Origin: Mytilus trossulus
Lineage: Eukaryota; Mollusca; Bivalvia; Mytilida; Mytilidae
NCBI RefSeq assembly: GCF_036588685.1
Contig: NC_086374.1
Span: forward strand, 65,718,457-65,782,456
Length of the DNA stretch: 64,000 nucleotides
Direction of reading: 5' to 3'
The notes beneath the pieces are model-generated. The model did no database searches and had not been told where the DNA came from. It worked only from the letters and a program-made list of their open reading frames with translations. Position 1 is the stretch's first letter, and each line of letters begins with the position of its first letter. The position numbers and the translations under genes are program-made. Below, one piece after another: positions 22,167-35,328 of this stretch.

Positions 22167-25100
22167 ATGGAAAGAGATATTATTCTTGATAGTTGCGTCG
22201 TTCAGGTTTTTTGTCTGTTTTTGGTGACCAATGTTTATGGTGAGTATCTTTTTATGTGATGATTGACAGTTACATTCAAATTTAAATTCAAATATCGTGA
22301 TAAAATATTTTCGAAACAAAGCTATATGGTATTCGAAATCTTATTATTAAAACTGTTGTTTGATTTGTTTAAATTAACACTCCAGAACACCTAAATAACA
22401 CTCTCAATTTTGAGGGGATTTAGTTGTAGCTGAAGTTTTAGTTCAAAGTATTCGATACTCATACACAATTTTACTTTATAGATTTCATATATATATATTG
22501 CATGCATATTTTGGACAAGGGAAAATAGAAATTATACACATGTGGTATTTGATATATGTATTAACCATGTTAACTTAGTAATGATTGTATACGAATTATA
22601 TATTATTTACATGGAGGCAATGGCGTCGATAAAGTAAAATGTTATTTTTCGCTACGTCTTTTTTTGTTGTCTTATTTTTCGCTACATCAAATGTTGACAT
22701 ATTGAGATAAGATGCATGGTTCGAATGATTTTCATCATTCCGGCTGTTTTAACTTGAAAACGAGTTCATGCATGGACCATCTTTTAAAACATGACAATTG
22801 CCTTGATAATGTCTGAAGATTATTTGTTACGAACTTTATGAACAAAGCACTGATGAATATATTTTAAATTAGAATACACAGCCATACATGCTGTATTTTT
22901 TTTTTAAATCATGGAAATGTCGTCTACCGAATCAACACAAAAAGTTATTGGTCTTCCAAATTTTCTACGAGTGAAAATATGACAGCTAATTGTGATAAAC
23001 GAGGAACTATTTCTATTGTATTCAATATTTAAAAGGTTAACGCTATATATGAAAGCTCTTTTTTTGAGAGCCCAGGTGGTCGTGTGGTCTAGCGGGACGG
23101 CTGCAGTGCAGGCGATTTGGTGTCACGATATCACAGTAGCATGGGTTCGAATCCCGGCGAGGGAAGAACCAAAAATTTGCGAAAGCAAATTTACAGATCT
23201 AACATTGTTGGGTTGATGTTTAGACGAGTTGTATATATATATTAAAATAGAATCCTGGTACCTTTGATAACTAATTGTACCCTTTTTGACTTGTTATATA
23301 TTATATTTTGTAGTGTACAGAATCATATTACATGATGCATCGCCCTGTAAGATTGATCGTTGACTATTTATTCAGTCATTTTATATAAATGTAAATATAT
23401 ACATGTTTGAAGGGTTTTTATAGAATAAGGAGATATGACAAAGTCTCATCAATGTCGATGAGACAACTATACCCCAGATATCAAATGACGATGGAGTTTC
23501 TCTGTTATCTTATTTATATTGATATGACAACTATCAATAAAATATTTGAATTTGAAAAAAAACCAAACTAAATGATGGAAAACTTAAATGTCATACTAGG
23601 AAGTATAAGTTATCTTTTAAATGTCATTGATGAAAAGAGTTTAATGATATACCGATATTAAACTGATTAATAGTTTAACTCACTTAAGACTAGATATTAA
23701 ATAGATATATTTTGGATATAAACTAAATCGAAATCGTATGAACACCAAAACGGAGTTTTTTTTCTCTCAACAAAACGACACAGAATGTATAATTGTATTC
23801 CAAATATCCAAATCTAAAAAAATATAATGCCAAACAAGACCACTTTAAGGTAAAAGATTTAGATAAAGTTAAAAAAAACCATTTTAAGTGCATCGACCAA
23901 TACAATAAAAAACATATACAGAGTCATTATAGTACTGAACTGATCCACTCTATTTTAGGAACCAATCCGACATCTCTTACAATTCCAAGTTTTGAAAGCC
24001 CATGGTACACAATAAAGGCACAGAATCCGGCTAAAAAAAATCTCATCATAAGCCATAATCTTGGGGAGTATCCAGCGTTAGTTGATGTGCAAATAAAAAT
24101 ACATAAAAATGGAAAAGATTTTATTTTTACCGGAATTGGATCAGCACACATAGATGACGACACAAACAATCCTTACGGAGGAACTGTGTACATTTATAAT
24201 CATATTGACATTGTTCTTACATTTCCACTGAAGAACAACGATTTTGAAACAGGAGGCATTGCATATACAGGTAAAATGGGATAATATAAATGACTGGTAT
24301 TTCTGAGAAATTTTCCATCAAAATTATTAAAGTTATGATAAAAAATCCATATCCTTGAAAGTTCAAACAAATGATTTGAATGTTAAATTAAAGCAATGAA
24401 ACATAAGAGCTCCGTAAAAGCTTAACTTTTCAAAGCTAAATTTTGTTAAAGGTACATCGGAGTTTTACAGTATAGTTTAATTAAAATTAAAAAAAAGAAA
24501 TACATATATGATTTTTTTAAGGTTCCCATAAATTATACAATGGTCCATCAAAACTAGAAGGACCATTTATGACGGGAATGGTGAAGGTCAGAGCTTGGCG
24601 AAACTCGGACATGCCAAAACTTCAACTTAATATGTTGGTTAGTGTCGACAGTAAGTATAAGAAATAATGTGAATTTACTTGTTTTGATAAGATGTTTCCA
24701 ACTTTTCAGTATATGTAAATGTACACTGCTGTCATTTGTTGCATGAAGCACGTGACAGGTGCCCTAGACTCCGACTGTGGCTAAATTGACTGGGATTGTC
24801 AGTACTCCGACCACAGGACGATGGTTAATTATTCCGACCACAGGACGATGGTTCAGTATTCCGACCACATGGCGATGGTTCACTCAGGCACACCGGCTTC
24901 CTCAACAAATAAAATCTGACCGCCGCGAAATAGAACAATAGTAGTGAAAGTGGCATTAGACACCAATTAATGAAATAATCGCTGCATGAATAGGTTATTG
25001 ATATTTTATATTATATATGTGTGTGTGTTTAGTTGATTTTAGTCTATGAGGCATGAATTTTCATTATCAAGTGTATTTGGCTTTTAACTAGCTGTCAGTT

Positions 25101-28100
25101 ACTAAGAGTTCTCTTTAATCGTACTCTCTATTTAATGTGACCTATTAATACTCTTTGTAATGCTTTTTGTAAGTGTTTGGCATTACTATAAAATTTCACT
25201 TCTCCGTACTATGAACAACACAATTATTTATCGTGTAAAAAGTATTTCCCTGCTGCATTAAAACTGTATCCCTAACCACAAAATTATGTTCATTTACCAG
25301 TGTATATTATTGTATATGACGGCTTATTGTTCAAGGTTATTGTTTTTTTTGTTTTAATTGTTTAAGATCTCACAGCGGTATACTACTGTTGCCTTTATTT
25401 ATTCACCCCTTATTTTATTAATTTTGTTTTTACATTGTATCATAGATCAAATTTATTCGTTCAGTATATGTTTACTAGCGTTACTATGTCTTTTTAGTTA
25501 GCCAATTCAATTGATATTTTATAGTATGTCTTTCTATGTTGTGATGTTACACTATTGTGTCAGAAAAGGATGAAGAGTCCTACATATTAAAAAGTTTAAA
25601 CTCGCTGAGTTTGAATTCACCTGTCCCAAGTCATCAATCTGATGTTCAGTAGTTGTCGTTTGTTGATGTGGTTCATTAGCGCTTCTCGTTTCTTGTCTGT
25701 ATATATAGATTAGACCGTTGACTTTCCGTTTGTATGGTTTAACATTAGTCATTTTTGAGGTCCTTTATAGCTTGCTGTTCGTTGTGAGCCAATGCTCCTT
25801 GTTGAATACGGTACTTTGAACTGTAATGATTTACGTATACCTATTGTGACTTGGATGGAGAGTTGTTTCATTGGCACTCATACCACACCTTCTTAAATCT
25901 ATTCAAATGTTGAGGTCGTCAAAAAAAATTATGATAACTTACGAAAATAATATAGGTTTGAATTTACATTTTAAATCTCATTTCATATGTCAAGAAGTTT
26001 TTTTTCTATTCAAAATTGCAGGGATAAGATTGCCCCTAGTTTGTGGTGGGGTTCATGTTGCTTATTCTTTAGTTTTCTATGTTGTGTCATATGTACTATA
26101 ATTCTTTTTCTGTTTTATATTTTTAGCCGTTATTTACGATTTATGAGTTTGACTGTCCCTCTGTTATCATTCGTCCCTCTTTTTTATATTGTTTGATGTG
26201 TTTCAGCTTTTCATTTTGCCGTTTGATCAGGGAATTTCCTTCTTTTTTTAATATTTTTGCCTTTTATAAACTTTTACAACATTGATCATGGAGAATATTT
26301 TTGCAGACGGTGCTGACAGCTATACGGAGATCAACCATACACTAGGTTTTTATCCAGATATTATGTCAGTCAGAACTCACCTTGCTAATGGATATTTATC
26401 TGATGCACAAGGTATAATGGTATTTATGTATCATTCTTAGAAACTGAAATATTATTAACCAATTAATTTTGTACATAATATTAGATACACGACTACTATA
26501 TGTTTTACAGTGAATTGGTAAAATAATGGATTTCGTAAAATCCCTGAAATTTCAGTGATTTTGTATAATCACTGAACTGAATCAGTGAATTTGTAAATAT
26601 AATAGTTGTTTTTGATTAAAGAATCCCTTTAAAAAAGAAAGCAGTTACACTCAACAAGTTTCAGGTTTGTTCAGCCTTTTATATCAATACGGAGTGAGCA
26701 ATTTTCATCAAACAACTGACAAACTGGAGAAAATGACACAGGCACATAGTTATCTGTCTTTTAATCAAAGCAAACTATTATGGTCTCCTTTTTTAAAGTG
26801 TGACTTAGATGGATATTTGTCTCATTGGCACTTCTTTGAAAAGCAGATACGTATTTACTTCGACAGAGAAGTAAGTAGTATAGTACACCTTTCAAATAAT
26901 TGTATCTTAACTTTCCATGTACTTAAATAAGGTTGGAATAAAAAAGCTGGCTGCTGTGTTAATATGCTCTACAGATTACATGTACACTTTTTTTTTTGAA
27001 ATATCCAAATAGGATCTGCATTGGAGTCATGTTTGTGTAATATGGGCGGAGTTATATATGGGTTTGACCATCAAAAGATACGATTGTGGGTGCCAGCTGG
27101 TACGTACAAGACTAATCATTATTATTAAACAAAACAATAAGGATAATATGATTATTTCGAGTTAACAAACAATATTAGAATATTGATGACTAATTACATT
27201 ACATGTATCCTTCATTATAATACGTTGTTTTGATTGGCTAACAGCAATCTCGCGTAAGTCTGAAATCAACCTTCATTTAAAAATGAAATGCAACATTTAT
27301 TTTTGATGACACGTGTTTCCACAATAAAAGAGGGACGAAAGATACCAAAGGGACAGTCAAACTCGTAAATCTAAAACAAACTGACAACGCCATGGCTAAA
27401 AATGAAAAAGACAAACAGAAAACAATAGTACACATGACACAACATAGAAAACTAAAGAATAAACAACACGAACCCCACCAAAAAACTAGGGGTGATCTCA
27501 GGTGCTCCGGAAGGGTAAGCAGATCCTGCTCCATATGCGGCACCCGTCATGTTGCTTATGTGATTACAAATCCGGTAAATAGTCTAATTCGGTAGGTCAA
27601 ATTCATGAAAGGGAAGGGGATTGTAGTTAAGACGTAAGGAACATATCCGATATCATTTGTGAAACGGTTATTCCATAACGGTCAACCAACTCGTGATGGC
27701 GTCCGTAAAATTTACGAAGGGATGATATTAACTTCACCATTTGGAACTCTTGGTTTAATAGCTTCCTTGTGAGCAGTAACCCTCTATCAAGAAAATCATG
27801 ATAGGAAATGCAAGCACGGGAATATCGTATCAATTGGGAGATATATACCCCGTATGCAGGTGCTGCTGGAATGTTGCTACTTAGAAATGGAAAGTTCACA
27901 ATTGGAAAGCTGAAATCATCTCTTTTGTCGTAAAGTTTTTGTCTTCAACAGACCCTCATTGTCAATTTCTAGATGTAAGTCAAGATATGAAGCCGACTTG
28001 ACTGTATCTGTTAAAGTGCACAGGAAAATAAAAGAAAATAATTGACACCTAGTAAAACAATGTATAATTATAAGTTTTGATTGCTTGTTTTAGTAATTTT

Positions 28101-31100
28101 ATAGGGTTTTTCAAAACATTTACTAAATTTTATAATCAATTTTCAATATAAATCAACATGCAGACGTCTTTTAAAACGTTCCTGTATTTCACATCCAATC
28201 TTATTTCGGAATAAGATTGTGAATGGATATATGGTGTATTTATCAAAGAGACAACAACCCGACCATAGAAAAGACAACCGCAAAAGATCACCAACAGGTC
28301 TTCAATGTAGCGAGAAATTCCCGTACCTGGAAGCGTCCGTCAGCTGGCCCCTAAACAAATATATACTAGTTCAGTCATAATGAACGCCATACTTAACTCA
28401 AAATTGTACACAAGAAATTAAAATTAAAAATAATACAAGACTAACAAAGGTACAAGGCTCCTGACTTGGGACGGGCGCAAAAATGCGGCAGGGTTAAACA
28501 TGTTTATGAGATCTCAACCCTCCCCCTATACCTCTAGTCAATGTAGAAAAGTAAACGCATAACCATACGCACATTAAAATTCAGTTCAAGAGAAGTCCGA
28601 GTCTGATGTTAGAAGATGTCACTGAAGAAAATAAAAAAAATGACAATAATACATAAATAACAACAGACTACTAGCAGTTAACTGACATGCCAGCTCCGGA
28701 CTTCAATTGAACTGATTGAAAGATTATGATTTTATCATATGAATATCAGGCACAATCCTTCCCGTTAAGGGAAAAAAGTAAAAACACAAAAATACTGAAC
28801 TCCGAGGAATATTAGAAAAGGAAAGTCCTTAATCAAATGGAAAAATCAAAAGTTCAAACACATCAAACGAATGGATAACAACTGTCATATTCCTGACTTT
28901 GTACAGGCATTTTCTTACGTAAAAAATATGGTGGATTGAACCTGGTTTTATAGCTAGCTGAACCTCTCATTTGTATGACAGTCGCATCAAATTCCATTAC
29001 ATTGTCAACGATGCGTGAACAAAACAAACAGACACAATAGGTAAAAATGTCAAAAATAGGGGTACAGCACTCAACACCGTTTTATCATCTTAATCACTAC
29101 AAAAACAACAAATGTAACGAAGAGGCACAAAAAGGCATACATCAAATTTAACATCCTCATTTAGCTTATACCATACGATTTATATATCTATTTAAAATCA
29201 ACCCATAAAGTATGTAAGGTATTAAGTACTGGTGTAAACTTTCGCGTTTGAAATTCGCACAGGTAGACTTAAAATAATTTTGTCGTTCAAAGTATGACGG
29301 GAAACTTAAATACAGAGTCACGTAAAGTAGATATAACAAAAACAGACTTAACAGTAAAAGTAATAATAATATTTAAAACAATTTTGTTGGTTTAGTATCA
29401 TACCATCATAACATATATGAGAAGAACATAACTCGTGTTATGCCAACAACTGGTTTTTGAATAAATGTGGTTTGTTCCGATGCAAAGACCCTATAAGTGA
29501 ATCAATATTAACGCCAACATATGCAATCTTTAATGACCTGACAACCGTATCGTAACTATATCCCTTCTTTAAGGTGGCTCGTGGGTACAAAAATTAATCA
29601 GCCAAAAATTTAACCTTTATTTTTTCATTAAAATTTTATTTCTTACACTATTAGTTTTTACTTAATGACATGGTACAAAAAGTAATCCAAAAAGTCGATT
29701 CGGTTTGACCCCAGATGACTTTTAAAATGTTTATATCATTTAAGAAGCTCCAAATTATCTCCCTTTGGTGCAAAAATGACATTTTTTGGCATTAAATTTG
29801 AAATATCTTTTTTTAACTCATTGGTGACCTATATTTTTTATCATTGTTTTCAAATAAGCTGTACATAAGCCACTTAAATTTTAAAAAAATAAGCAATTAC
29901 TTATATTAGGTTATTTTTTTATTTCGATATTACCTCTATTTTTCCTATTAGTTCATCAGAAAAAAGGACATTAACAAAAATGTATGCTTCTTCCGGAGGC
30001 AGATTGTGAGCTTAGATGAACGATGAACCCATTTTTTTATTTCATTTTTCTTTTAAGAATATGATAAGGTTTATTTATATAAAGATATAGCGAAATCCTA
30101 TATTAGAAAAAGAATTTGATTTAGCACCCTTAATTTATCCTGTTGAACTTACTTTAAATAAAGCTAAAACTAACAATGACCACTGCCCTTTCCTCGATCT
30201 TGATATCTATATCACTAACGGAAAGATTAATACTAAAATTTATGATAAAAGAGATGATTTTTCATTTCCTATTGTTAATTATCCATTTTTAGATTGTGAC
30301 GTTCCCTTGTCACCATCTTACGGTGTTTAAATATCTCAACTTGTACGATTCGCTCGTGTATGCAACAATGTTTTAAATTTTAACGAGAGAAATTTATGTA
30401 TTACTGAAAAATTATTACACCAGGGTTTTCGATATCACAAACTAGTCAAAACATTTACTAAATTTTATCATCGGTATAAGGACATCATTCGTAAATATGG
30501 CATAACATGCAGACTTCTTATACGTTCAGGTATTTCACATCCATTTTTTATAAAAAATATTCTTTATAAAGCACAAAAAAGTCAGTATTCACCGCAGAAA
30601 CTAACAAAATCTTTAAACAGACTTATCAAGAAGGGATATAGGTACGATACTGTTTTCAGGTCACTAAGGATTGTATATTTTAGAATTAATATGGATTCAC
30701 TTATAGGGTCTATATATTGGAAGTAAACGCATTTATTTTAAACCAGTTGTTGGCATGATACGGGTTATGTGCTATTCATACATTTTATTATAGTATAATA
30801 CTGAACCCCTAACGGGAGGAATATTGCATGCATGATTTTCAGTTTTTAATCAGTTTATTGGCGTCTAGAGCTGGAATGTCAGCTACTGCTAGTAGTCCTT
30901 TGTTAATTATGTGTCATAGTCATTTTGCTTATTTTCTTTTGTTACTTATTTTAACATCGTATTCGGACTTCTTTTAACCTGAGTTTTACTGTGCGAATTT
31001 CTGTTTGTTTCTTTATTCTACATCGGCTAAAGGTATAGGGGGAGGGTTGAGATTTCACCAAAACATCACTACATTTTTGCGCCTGTACCAAGTCAAGAGC

Positions 31101-34100
31101 CTCTGGCCTTTGTTTGTCTTGGAGTTTTTTTTTAATTCAAGTTCAATTACATGTTTGGAGTTTTCTCGCTGCGTTGAAGACCTTTTGGTTGCCGCAAACT
31201 GGTATCCCCTGTCTAATCGGGTTGTTGTCTCTCGGACAATTTCCCCATTTCAATTCCATTTTATTGTAAAGCGTTGACCATGCACTCACTTTTGGGAATG
31301 AAGCGCTTCTGTGCTTCATACAAAATGGATTTCGGTCAACCCTTTTGAATCCCAAGAAATTTATAAAAAGAAGCTTTCAATTCTTTTTTAAATCGGCATT
31401 TAGTAAACATCGGAGAAACATTACTAAAAGAATTCTGCTCCTGATAATTGTAGACCTACATAGAATAAACTGTTTTCTGCTGCACATTATCAATAAAGTT
31501 CATGACATAATCGCCATTACAGAAAAAAAACAGATGTTCAAGTATTGTTCAAGTGGTTGTGCAAAATAAAATCTTCTATAGATAAACATAAGTATCATGG
31601 GGTATTATTCAATGAGACAGTAACCCAACGACAAATAATAACACTTATGAACTCACACCCGTTAACTACATATGTTTGGAAATTTGTAAAACGCAAGTTT
31701 CCTTAATCAGACTATGTGTTGTGTATAAGGTAAAAAAAAATCACAAAGATCAACCTACATGGTCTATAGAACTTAGTTTTATTTTAACTGTATATATTTT
31801 TAGACGGTGCTTTGCTTTTGGCCAATTAACATTTTATTTGCGCCACAAACCATATTTCATTTGCGCCACTAATACAGGTAGATACAGATAATTATTAAAA
31901 AAAATGGTTCTATTCAAACGAAACTTTTAATAATAACGTTTTAAAACACTTTAATTGCATAATGCAACACATTCCTCTGAAATCATCGTTACCATGCACT
32001 AGAAAACACTATACACTGATACGTTCAAATGGACATTTTCACTATAAGTCTATACCGAAACAAAGACCGAAATAGTAGTGAAGAAAACGGTAAATGTTTA
32101 TAATGTTATGAATTAACCCCTTTTACTCCATTATATTGTTTGAAATTTGAATACAATAGATGGAGTATAAAATTAGTTCATCAATTTACACGAATCAATA
32201 AAAAAACAAAGTTAAATTCAGCCATTCTAATGTTTTGAGTCACCATTAACGGTATAATTATATATGATTCTTTTCGCAATCATTGACAGGTTATGCTACG
32301 TTTTCATTAGTTGATGGATGGGGAGGATCATCAGATGTGTTTCACAACGGTAATGTAGAAATCCTTGCATGGACAATGGACAATTTTCACCGTTCATTCC
32401 AGAAAGTTTTTACGGTCATGAAAAACTGTAGTACACAGTCAAGTTTCCATTTTCAAGAAGGTTTAGATTTAAGCAACATTTTTATTTCAATAAAGGTATA
32501 TTTTTGTTTGTTTCAGAGAAGCTTTAAATCACATAGAAATATATTTATACATGTGATAGAAATCATCAGTATTTTAGGTTAAAGAGCATGAGGTACATAA
32601 CAAATAACAAATCGATCAAATATTACCTCACATAGTAAATCATTATCTCTCTTGTAAAGATTCCTGAAAATTATGAAAAAACATTTATTCATTTTTTCGT
32701 ATTGCATTATTTGCTTAAACTTAATCGTTCACCGATACTTTAAAGTTTAAACAGAATTGTATATTTGATTAGAAATTAGACATTTTCCGATATATTTTGT
32801 AGGTTAGGATTCCGACTGGAAACAGTAACAACAGTGGCATGGTGTTTAATGCTGTAGGATCCTCAATGGCGTCTGGATTGAATCCATATGGTGGAATAGT
32901 TTATGCGTATACAACAGACAGTATAATGTTTTGGATTCCAAAAGCAGAAAAGGGACATCTGATATATATCGGTGGTATTTGGGGATCTGGACAACAGAGT
33001 GAATCTGCAGATGTAGTAGATGTGAAAGTTGTTGTATATTATTTATCAGGTAAATCCAAATTATTCGTTTTTTTTTAAATTTTAAATGTATTCACTACCG
33101 CTACAGTTTTAATCTTATCTAATAAGGAGATGTGGTGTAATTTTAAAGGAAACAGAGTCCAAATGTTAAAAGACCAACAAAGCATTCTAGTCCAAGAGAG
33201 TAGTGTTACGACACAACCCGAGAAATGCTAGAGAAGTTGAATATGTCTGAAATCATTAAATCGGAACAAAGCACAAATCACAAAGTATCGATCAATGAGT
33301 ACTCGTTTAAACCTAGATAGAAATAGATAGCAACTAATAAATGAAGCACATCCCATGGACTGAATAAAACAGCACGACATTGTGCAATGTAAAAATATAA
33401 GTATGTACTAACGACAGGATGAAAGATCATTATTTTTATAGTTACATGATAGTACATAAATTATTTATCAGAACGTATCGCTAAAATTTAGAATTATCTT
33501 GTCTATCACATGTCATTTAGAAAATGTTCCAAAATACACTTTGCCATAGCTTTATGTGAGACAAGCGTATAATTTCTTCTATTTTCATAAATCAGTTTTC
33601 AAATTTATTATTATCGTATCCTAAGTGTTACAGTTTAAACCCAACATGAAGCAATTTTGAAAAAAATCAGAACTTATAATGTATCAATAATAATCTATGA
33701 TTTTAATCAAGTATTTAAACGATTTTGAAATTGACTTATAGCACGTGTGTATAGATTAATACCTTATGATTATACCAAGATGCGTTATTGTTTTTGCCTT
33801 TTCTGCGATAAAGTAGCGAAAGATGAAAACTTTGGAGTTTAATTTCTGGTGTCGGCACAGTAACATTTGTAAACGTTCATTATTGTCAGAGAAAAGACTA
33901 GTGTTAAGTCAAGGACATTTGATATTATGGTATTCAGCTTCATTAGCATTGGCACATTCCATTTCCTTACATTTCATTGGTCCCAAAAATCAGTTACGGT
34001 TCATCGATCAATAATTTTGGATTTTTTTATAGTTTTATTATTTCATGATTTATCTTTGTACCTATATGTTGTTTATAGCACATGAAGTTCTTATATTTTC

Positions 34101-35328
34101 GTACCCCGGAGATGCTTGTACCTTATAAAAGAAAAAAAAAATACATTGGCGTATTTAGTTTATTTTTGAATTATGAGTTTGACTGTCCCTTTGGTATCAT
34201 TCGCCCTTCTTTTATACGACATTGTGATGTACATTGGACTTCAACATCTGCACCATACTTTGAAAAATACATTGGCTGAATATATCTGTTTAAAAAATTC
34301 CGAATATTACACTTTAAAGAGGGACGAAAGATACCAGAGAGACAGTTAAACTCATATATCGAAAATAAACTGACAATGACATGGCTAAAAATGAAAAAAG
34401 ACAAAAAGACAAACAATAGTACACATGACACAACATTGAAAACTAAAGAATAAGCAACACGAACCCCACCAAAATCTAGGGTTGATCTCAGGGGGAGGAA
34501 TAGGGCCATTTCGAAAAAAGAAAAAAAAACACTGCAAAAAGCATACATATATATTTGTTTAATAATACATTAATTAAGCTGTTTCATTTAGATACCCAGT
34601 CAAGTGTCACTCAAACATGTGGTAAGTTATACTATATAAAAACAAATGGTTTAGGAATTAAAATAAATAAACTCTATTTGAGGTTGTATTACTTTATATA
34701 CGATTGCAGAAATTATTGTAAATTAATAATATGTAGATGTTAATTTATGGGTATAAAACATTAAAAATGATACAGTTCTTTTATAATAACCTTTATCACT
34801 GAAAAAAGTATGATTGAAAAAAATAATCGATTATTGTGATAGTAACAGCGCTTGTTTCATTTTTTTTTTATAAACTATTTATAATACTTAATTTGTTAGA
34901 TGGACATTTTTACATAAATTTGAGAATGGAAACATGTAGTTACTACATATGTTTAGCTTGATTATATGCTGCTGTTGAAATAGAATATATTAGTTTACCT
35001 AGTGCTAGATATTTTATTATATTTCTGAAGTATGTGTACATTGTGTATTAATGTATGGAAATTTTCTATCACATTTCTTAAGCACATGCATGATTATTTT
35101 TCCTGTTGTTTCATTGAAGTGGAGAAAGTTAAAAGCTGCTTAGCTTATTATTGTTTTATATACTTCCAAATAAATATTGAATGTTTTGTTAAAAGTAAAA
35201 ATATCATATCTATTCTATCACAGTAATTATAATTGAATGTATTGGGAACTCTTTGTATGATGTGAGAGTTTAACTTTTTTTCCATTTTAGATCAGTCCAG
35301 TTTCTTCACTTATTGTCTACATTTTTAG
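22167..35328 (+). CDS. Secreted protein with three diverged YGG-type modules, 8 to 9 exons
   Basis: I do not recognise a named family. Exons: 22167-22239, 23959-24270, 24522-24650, 26307-26411, 27013-27099, 32290-32495, 32803-33049, 34592-34621, and a tentative last exon 35291-35328. All junctions are GT-AG, and all introns are phase 1 except the one after exon 6 (phase 0); the total is 1227 nt, 408 residues. Exon 1 encodes a hydrophobic leader (VVQVFCLFLVTNVY), probably a signal peptide. Three modules of about 110 residues follow, each with a core: NNPYGGTVYIYN, CNMGGVIYGFD and LNPYGGIVYAYT. Each core is followed by a hydrophobic strand and a proline (LTFP, RLWVP, FWIP). Then comes a G-W-G or G-x-W-G-like turn and a strand such as VKVRAW, VEILAW or VKVVVYY. 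Cysteines are few. The alternating pattern suggests beta-sandwich modules (inference). The terminal exon is uncertain: a second acceptor at 35327-35328 would give a different short tail ending at 35366. Confidence 0.78.
23066..23243 (+). mobile_element. tRNA-derived SINE in intron 1 of the three-module gene
   Basis: An A-box-like TGGTCTAGCGGGACGG lies at about 23086 and a perfect B-box stem-loop GGGTTCGAATCCC at 23143-23155. The spacing and intervening bases do not fold into a complete tRNA. The body contains an 8-bp perfect hairpin closed by GAAA at 23173-23192, then TTGTTGGGTTGATG, and an (AT)n tail. The layout of tRNA head, conserved body and simple tail fits the SINEs described in bivalves (possibly the Meta superfamily; that assignment is from memory and unverified). 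Confidence 0.82.
24801..24881. repeat. 27-bp tandem repeat, 3 units
   Basis: Three consecutive units of the type ATTCCGACCACAGGACGATG plus seven bases, with period 27. Units one and three carry small substitutions. The array lies in intron 3 of the three-module gene. The period is in frame, but no long ORF results. Confidence 0.88.
26010..26195 (+). repeat. R4 retroelement 3' end, truncated
   Basis: The block runs from a GGTGGGGTTCATGTTGCTTA word through GTTTTCTATGTTGTGTCATA to GAGTTTGACTGTCCC and ATTCGTCCCTCTTTT. The complete relationship to an RT ORF is visible at 27310-27995. It lies in intron 3, just upstream of exon 4. Confidence 0.75.
27310..27995 (-). pseudogene. R4 retroelement: RT C-terminal remnant plus 3' end
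   Basis: On the minus strand, an open segment at 27899-27627 encodes NFPFLSSN, AYGVYISQLIRYSRAC, LLLTRKLL and KFYGRHHELVDRYGI stretches. An uninterrupted upstream piece reaches to about 27995. The 3' region continues to the characteristic end GAGGGACGAAAGATACC (plus strand) at about 27330. The protein resembles the C-terminal part of reverse transcriptases abundant in mussel genomes; the position of the FLDL, G, and Y-D-K-R-D-D-F elements recalls Penelope-like RTs (inference). The N-terminal RT core is missing. Confidence 0.75.
28205..29590 (-). pseudogene. R3 retroelement: short RT C-terminus and full 3' tail
   Basis: On the minus strand, 29580-29440 encodes KKGYSYDTVVRSLKIAY followed by a short tail and a stop; the same segment in the plus-strand copy reads KKGYRYDTVFRSLRIVY. 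The 3' region follows, with the GCGCCCGTCCCAAGTCAGGA landmark near 28480 and the tail end near 28210. The copy is 5'-truncated at about 29590, next to the AAGGTGGCTCGTGGG repeat. Confidence 0.75.
29591..30055. repeat. Spacer repeat between two head-to-head R3 copies
   Basis: This AT-rich block of about 460 bp begins AAGGTGGCTCGTGGGTAC and contains a TTGGTGCAAAAATGAC word. It separates the truncated heads of the minus-strand and plus-strand R3 copies. No open frame or terminal repeats were found. It resembles no other part of the window. Confidence 0.4.
30060..31270 (+). pseudogene. R3 retroelement: RT C-terminal half with an in-frame stop, plus 3' tail
   Basis: The frame reads HCPFLDLDIYITNGKINTK, then DKRDDFSFPIVNYPFLD, then a TAA at 30328-30330 where relatives have the Y of GVYISQL. 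It continues in the same frame through KFYHRYKDIIRKYGI and KKGYRYDTVFRSLRIVY to a stop at 30724-30726. The 3' tail runs to about 31270 and ends in the TTCCCCATTTCAATTCC word. Apart from the one stop the frame is intact for about 220 codons, so decay is recent or the TAA is a single lesion. The 5' half is absent. Confidence 0.85.
31271..32289 (+). other. 3' part of intron 5 of the three-module gene, no further feature
   Basis: AT-rich sequence without tandem structure or phase-compatible exon. Short open frames here have no acceptor/donor pair that would join exons 5 and 6, which already join in phase. Confidence 0.5.
34170..34500. repeat. Two R4 3'-end fragments facing each other
   Basis: A plus-strand fragment (GAGTTTGACTGTCCCTTTGG and on to CGCCCTTCTTTTA, about 34170-34215) is followed by a minus-strand fragment at about 34315-34495 starting GAGGGACGAAAGATACC. 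They lie about 100 bp before exon 8 of the three-module gene. Confidence 0.7.

Noticed and set aside
23075-23160. A functional tRNA gene
   Set aside because: A- and B-box-like words are present, but the acceptor and anticodon arms do not pair and a SINE body and AT tail follow; better explained as a SINE head.
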